Assembly (NCBI GenBank): GCA_902168105.1
Contig: CABHOY010000026.1
Span: 124,001 to 188,000 of the forward strand
DNA: 64,000 nt
Direction: 5' to 3'
Source of the DNA: an uncultured Flavihumibacter sp.
GTDB lineage: Bacteria; Bacteroidota; Bacteroidia; Chitinophagales; Chitinophagaceae
The notes under the pieces were generated by a model that was not told where the DNA came from, made no database searches, and saw only the letters and a program-made list of their open reading frames with translations. The stretch's first letter is position 1. The number at the start of each line of letters is the position of its first letter. Below are positions 61,224 to 64,000 of the stretch, in pieces. Position numbers and translations under genes: made by a program.

Positions 61224-63113
61224 CTAGCTTTTCCTTATGTGCTCAAGTTCTCCTCTCTCGTCCTTTTCTGACGTTATAAATTTACTTTTTATAAAATTTA
61301 AGAAGGTAATGTTTCTTGCATTTGCGTCATCAACTACGGCATTTATGTCCCAAATAAATACTCCTATAGGTAGTGTCTTTTTAGGATTTAAGGACACTGC
61401 GACTGATGTCTCTCGATAGTACATTTTGCCTGTTGAATAAAGTTCCGTGTATTCTCCGGAAAGTGCCAACTCAACCTCTTCATTGAATTCTATTATACCG
61501 TAATACCATATCCTTTGAATTCTATTGTTATAATACTTCATCAACTTTCTGGCCCTAGTTTCAAGTTGATTTATTGCCTTTAGATTTTCATATAATCCTG
61601 CCCCTCTTTTTTTGAGTTCAACAATGACTACATCGAATGGCTTGTCACCAGTTGGACTATTAGAAAAAATAAATGCTAAATCTGGTCTGTCAATGTCTTT
61701 TTCTACCTCTTCTTCATTGGTTATGTATTTTATTAGATCACTCATCTCTCTGTTACTCAGCGTAACTTCGTAAGTCATATATTTATCGTCAAGAAGCCAG
61801 CAATTGTTTTTGTATAGATCATTTGCGACATTACTTTTTTCAAACTTACCATCCTTTCCCATTGCCGCGAATAATTTATGCAGATCAGATTCGCTCTCGT
61901 GAGTTGTAGATTCTTTAAGTTTGTTAATAGTTAATTGTCTAAACAGTATATATTCAGTTAATGCCCTTGCCGAAATTTCAAGAGATTTTTTGAATTGTTC
62001 ATCTGTTAAATGATTGGAATCGAGCAATTCTTTTTGCGCTTTGAAGAATTCCTCTTGAGCATTTTTTAAAATGTCATTTCGTTTCAAATATCCAATGCTA
62101 TTGGTCTCAAAGTAGCCTGATAGATGAGGATAGCGATCAACTAAGTTGCGTTTAATTTGCTCATTGTTTTTCTTTACTGATGGTATTTTTTCTTCCATTA
62201 AGGAAGCAACTTTTTTTCGAAGAATACTTTGAATTTCCCTTAATTCTTGTTTTGATATGGTTAGATTCTGTCTGGCGGCATCCACTTTTCCAGTAAAAAA
62301 GTCAGAAAAAAGTAAGAAGACCATCTTATATGAAGAAGGAATATTTTCGTCAGCAATTATTTCAACTTTGAATGTTCTATTGTCCACCGAAATTGCCGAA
62401 ATTAGAGACGCCTCTTTTATATCAACTTCCTCAATTGAATAATATAAATCAAATTTATCAATTAGATTTACCGAGCTATCCAGCTCAATCACTTTTAAAT
62501 CAGGTATTTCATTGTTACTTAATGTTTCGGCATATAGTTTTTGATCAATAACAGATTTAATATGGATAGTTATCTCTTTCTTTTTTTTCTTGTATAGAAA
62601 TAGTCTTGAATAGAACTCCTCGAAAATTCTTCTCTTAAGGAAAGTCGGATTGATATATTCATTTTTTGCAATCTTCTGTAAGGTATAACCTGTCATAGTG
62701 AAGATTGACCCGGTTTTTGAGGTTTCTGGGTCTATGTCTGAGACAGAGAAGTCTTTTTCATTAAAATGTTCTGAAAAGATGAAGCTCCTTTGCTTGTTTT
62801 TTGAAAAAACACTTTTAATATTTATCTCGTCGAAATAACATAAATAGACAAGTCTTCCTAAACCTTTGTGTGAACTTTCTTCAACATCGAACAAATTCGA
62901 AAATTTTTCATACCGATCGTCGGTAAAACCAAAACCGTTATCAGTAATTTTTATTTGTAGAGTTTCAGGTCGATTGGCAGCAGCGATTGAAATATCAACA
63001 TCGATTCTTGTGGCACCAGCATCTAATGAATTAGCAATTGCCTCGAAATAAACCATCTCAAGAGAGGAACCACTGAAAAACATTTTTACGGCTTGACCTA
63101 ATTTTACTTTCAT
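61224..63113 (-). CDS. GHKL ATPase fused to a D...ExK nuclease-like domain; candidate defence protein
   Basis: 629 residues. The N-terminus is a MutL/HSP90-type ATPase: Glu24 and Asn28 in YFEAIANSLDAGATRIDVD, the DNGFG motif at 58-62, and the glycine-rich lid SHKGLGR at 81-87. The middle (about 200-440) is helical, charged and A/T-rich in codons. Near the C-terminus are RPDLAFIF (Asp478), VVIVELKKRG (Glu499, Lys501) and INQLETRARKLMKYY, arranged as a PD-(D/E)xK nuclease core. The ELK-centred core resembles that of Shedu/DUF4263 nucleases. No membrane segment, signal peptide or partner gene is present. The A/T-rich composition, isolation and architecture suggest horizontally acquired anti-phage function. 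This is an inference. Confidence 0.75.
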   Translation of the reverse strand: MKVKLGQAVKMFFSGSSLEMVYFEAIANSLDAGATRIDVDISIAAANRPETLQIKITDNGFGFTDDRYEKFSNLFDVEESSHKGLGRLVYLCYFDEINIKSVFSKNKQRSFIFSEHFNEKDFSVSDIDPETSKTGSIFTMTGYTLQKIAKNEYINPTFLKRRIFEEFYSRLFLYKKKKKEITIHIKSVIDQKLYAETLSNNEIPDLKVIELDSSVNLIDKFDLYYSIEEVDIKEASLISAISVDNRTFKVEIIADENIPSSYKMVFLLFSDFFTGKVDAARQNLTISKQELREIQSILRKKVASLMEEKIPSVKKNNEQIKRNLVDRYPHLSGYFETNSIGYLKRNDILKNAQEEFFKAQKELLDSNHLTDEQFKKSLEISARALTEYILFRQLTINKLKESTTHESESDLHKLFAAMGKDGKFEKSNVANDLYKNNCWLLDDKYMTYEVTLSNREMSDLIKYITNEEEVEKDIDRPDLAFIFSNSPTGDKPFDVVIVELKKRGAGLYENLKAINQLETRARKLMKYYNNRIQRIWYYGIIEFNEEVELALSGEYTELYSTGKMYYRETSVAVSLNPKKTLPIGVFIWDINAVVDDANARNITFLNFIKSKFITSEKDERGELEHIRKS

Positions 63114-63516
63114 TTTCTAGATAAAATATTTGTTGGTATTTCTAGAATTAATTTCCATCACTGTTGACTAGCTCACTTCACTGACCAAATTAAACCTTTT
63201 AAAGGAATATCCGATCAACTAAAACCAAAATTTCCAATAGGCAATTTTTATCACTGTTTTAAAATACAGTATGGGTAAACATGGATATGCGTTAATTTCA
63301 TTTATTCTTCACGGGTAGAGCGAATTACGCGTATGTTGACTCCCAATAGTTGCACTTCCCCGTTTAGGGAAATATATCTTGCCAGCTGCAAATCAATTAA
63401 AATCTAATAGATCCCCCATCCTCTCAATTTCCTCCCCCAAAAAAAACTTCAACTTTTTTTCCTTCCCTCTAGTACCAAACATCAGTTTTCCGGATAAGCT
63501 AGTAAAACGTCCACAT
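63114..63516. other. Non-coding region between the ATPase-nuclease gene and FecR
   Basis: A 403-bp A/T-rich region. Its right part holds a long pyrimidine-rich stretch with runs of C, A and T (about 63413-63470). No sigma-factor gene or recognisable remnant of one is seen here, although such a gene is usually found in this position before a FecR gene. No terminator is clear. Confidence 0.5.
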
Positions 63517-64000
63517 TTGGAAACTGAAAAACTTAAGCGGATCTTCCGGCAATATCTCCTGGGACAAGCCAGGGACAAGGATACAGATACCATCGACAAC
63601 TGGTATCAGTCCTTCGACGACGAGCCTGTTGCTCCACTCAGCAGAGAAGCGGAAGAAAATATCCGGCTGGAGATATGGCAAAACATCCGTCCGGAACTGG
63701 AGAAGAAGAAGGTACATTTCCTGAAACGAGGATTGGCGGCCGCTGCTGCAGTAACCCTGTTGCTGGCCGGCGGACTGACATATTACCTTGTCAACAGCTC
63801 GCCTGCTAACGCCTATACAGAGATCACCACTGCCGTAGGGCAAAAAAGGACCGTACAACTGGCCGATGGCTCCCGCCTGATACTAAATGCCGGTTCTACC
63901 GTCCGTATCCCGAAAAACATGGAGAAAGAAAGACGCCTGGACATTGTGGACGGGGAAGTCTTCTTTGAGGTAAAGAGTGACCCCGCTACACCTTTTATCG
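63517..64000 (+). CDS. FecR-type anti-sigma factor (5' part, runs off the window)
   Basis: About 161 residues before the window ends. No ATG is available; TTG 63517 gives METEKLKRIFRQYLLGQ, which resembles the N-terminus of Bacteroidota FecR proteins. The cytoplasmic part ends at a single membrane helix (LAAAAAVTLLLAGGLTYYLV, about residues 75-94). The periplasmic FecR domain then starts with ITTAVGQKRTVQLADGSRLILNAGST and continues to DIVDGEVFFEVKSDP. Such proteins hold an ECF sigma factor and release it when a TonB receptor is engaged. A SusC-type receptor gene is expected beyond the right edge. The start codon is uncertain. Confidence 0.85.
   Translation, partial: METEKLKRIFRQYLLGQARDKDTDTIDNWYQSFDDEPVAPLSREAEENIRLEIWQNIRPELEKKKVHFLKRGLAAAAAVTLLLAGGLTYYLVNSSPANAYTEITTAVGQKRTVQLADGSRLILNAGSTVRIPKNMEKERRLDIVDGEVFFEVKSDPATPFI

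Overview
The window looks like a chromosomal segment of a Bacteroidota bacterium of the Chitinophaga type. The evidence is two SusC/SusD pairs, a hybrid two-component system (HTCS), a secreted esterase ending in a type IX secretion (T9SS) sorting domain, many short-signal lipoproteins, and promoter-like motifs of the Bacteroidota form TAnnTTTG. No rRNA, tRNA, IS element, integrase or CRISPR array was seen.

Layout. 0-4 kb: the tail of a lipoprotein-like gene, a large SGNH esterase with CBM6-like modules, and a small unknown gene. 4-12.6 kb (minus strand): a polysaccharide utilisation locus ordered GH31 (probable alpha-xylosidase), SusC, SusD, surface glycan-binding lipoprotein. 12.9-15.8 kb: a decayed GNAT-like gene with a small overlapping gene, a VOC protein, a beta-propeller protein and a SUKH (SMI1/KNR4) protein. 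15.8-23.7 kb: an HTCS regulator divergent from a GH95 alpha-L-fucosidase and an ATP-grasp enzyme. GH31 and GH95 together suggest attack on fucosylated, xylosylated side chains such as those of xyloglucan; this is inference. 23.7-28 kb: an intergenic repeat block, small hypotheticals, a frameshifted relic of a GMC oxidoreductase, a lipoprotein, and an overlapping nucleotidyltransferase/phosphoesterase pair.

28.5-33.5 kb: a second SusC/SusD pair with no enzyme or regulator beside it. 33.7-45 kb: a membrane PAS protein with a kinase H-box but no ATPase domain, a universal stress protein, YjbQ, an M1 peptidase, an FtsX-type permease, a lactonase, a serine hydrolase, an MBL-fold enzyme, an orphan ECF sigma factor and a DUF488 protein. 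45-53 kb: a MOSC/ferredoxin-reductase fusion, a cytoplasmic-looking propeller protein, a secreted transglutaminase-like protein, a zinc alcohol dehydrogenase and an AraC regulator. 53-57 kb (minus strand): a TPR lipoprotein, a small frameshifted gene, a SUKH-like protein and an unknown partner. 57-61 kb: a VOC protein, a GH92 mannosidase lipoprotein and an NmrA-like reductase.

61.2-63.1 kb holds the strongest candidate for something new: a solitary, A/T-rich gene joining a MutL/HSP90-type GHKL ATPase to a C-terminal D...ExK nuclease-like motif. It has the architecture of an anti-phage effector. The window ends inside a FecR-type anti-sigma gene that has no sigma gene directly upstream.

Several starts were moved from the longest open frame to an internal ATG or TTG where signal peptides, promoters or terminators made the longer form unlikely. 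Family names rest on motif recognition by eye, without database searches.
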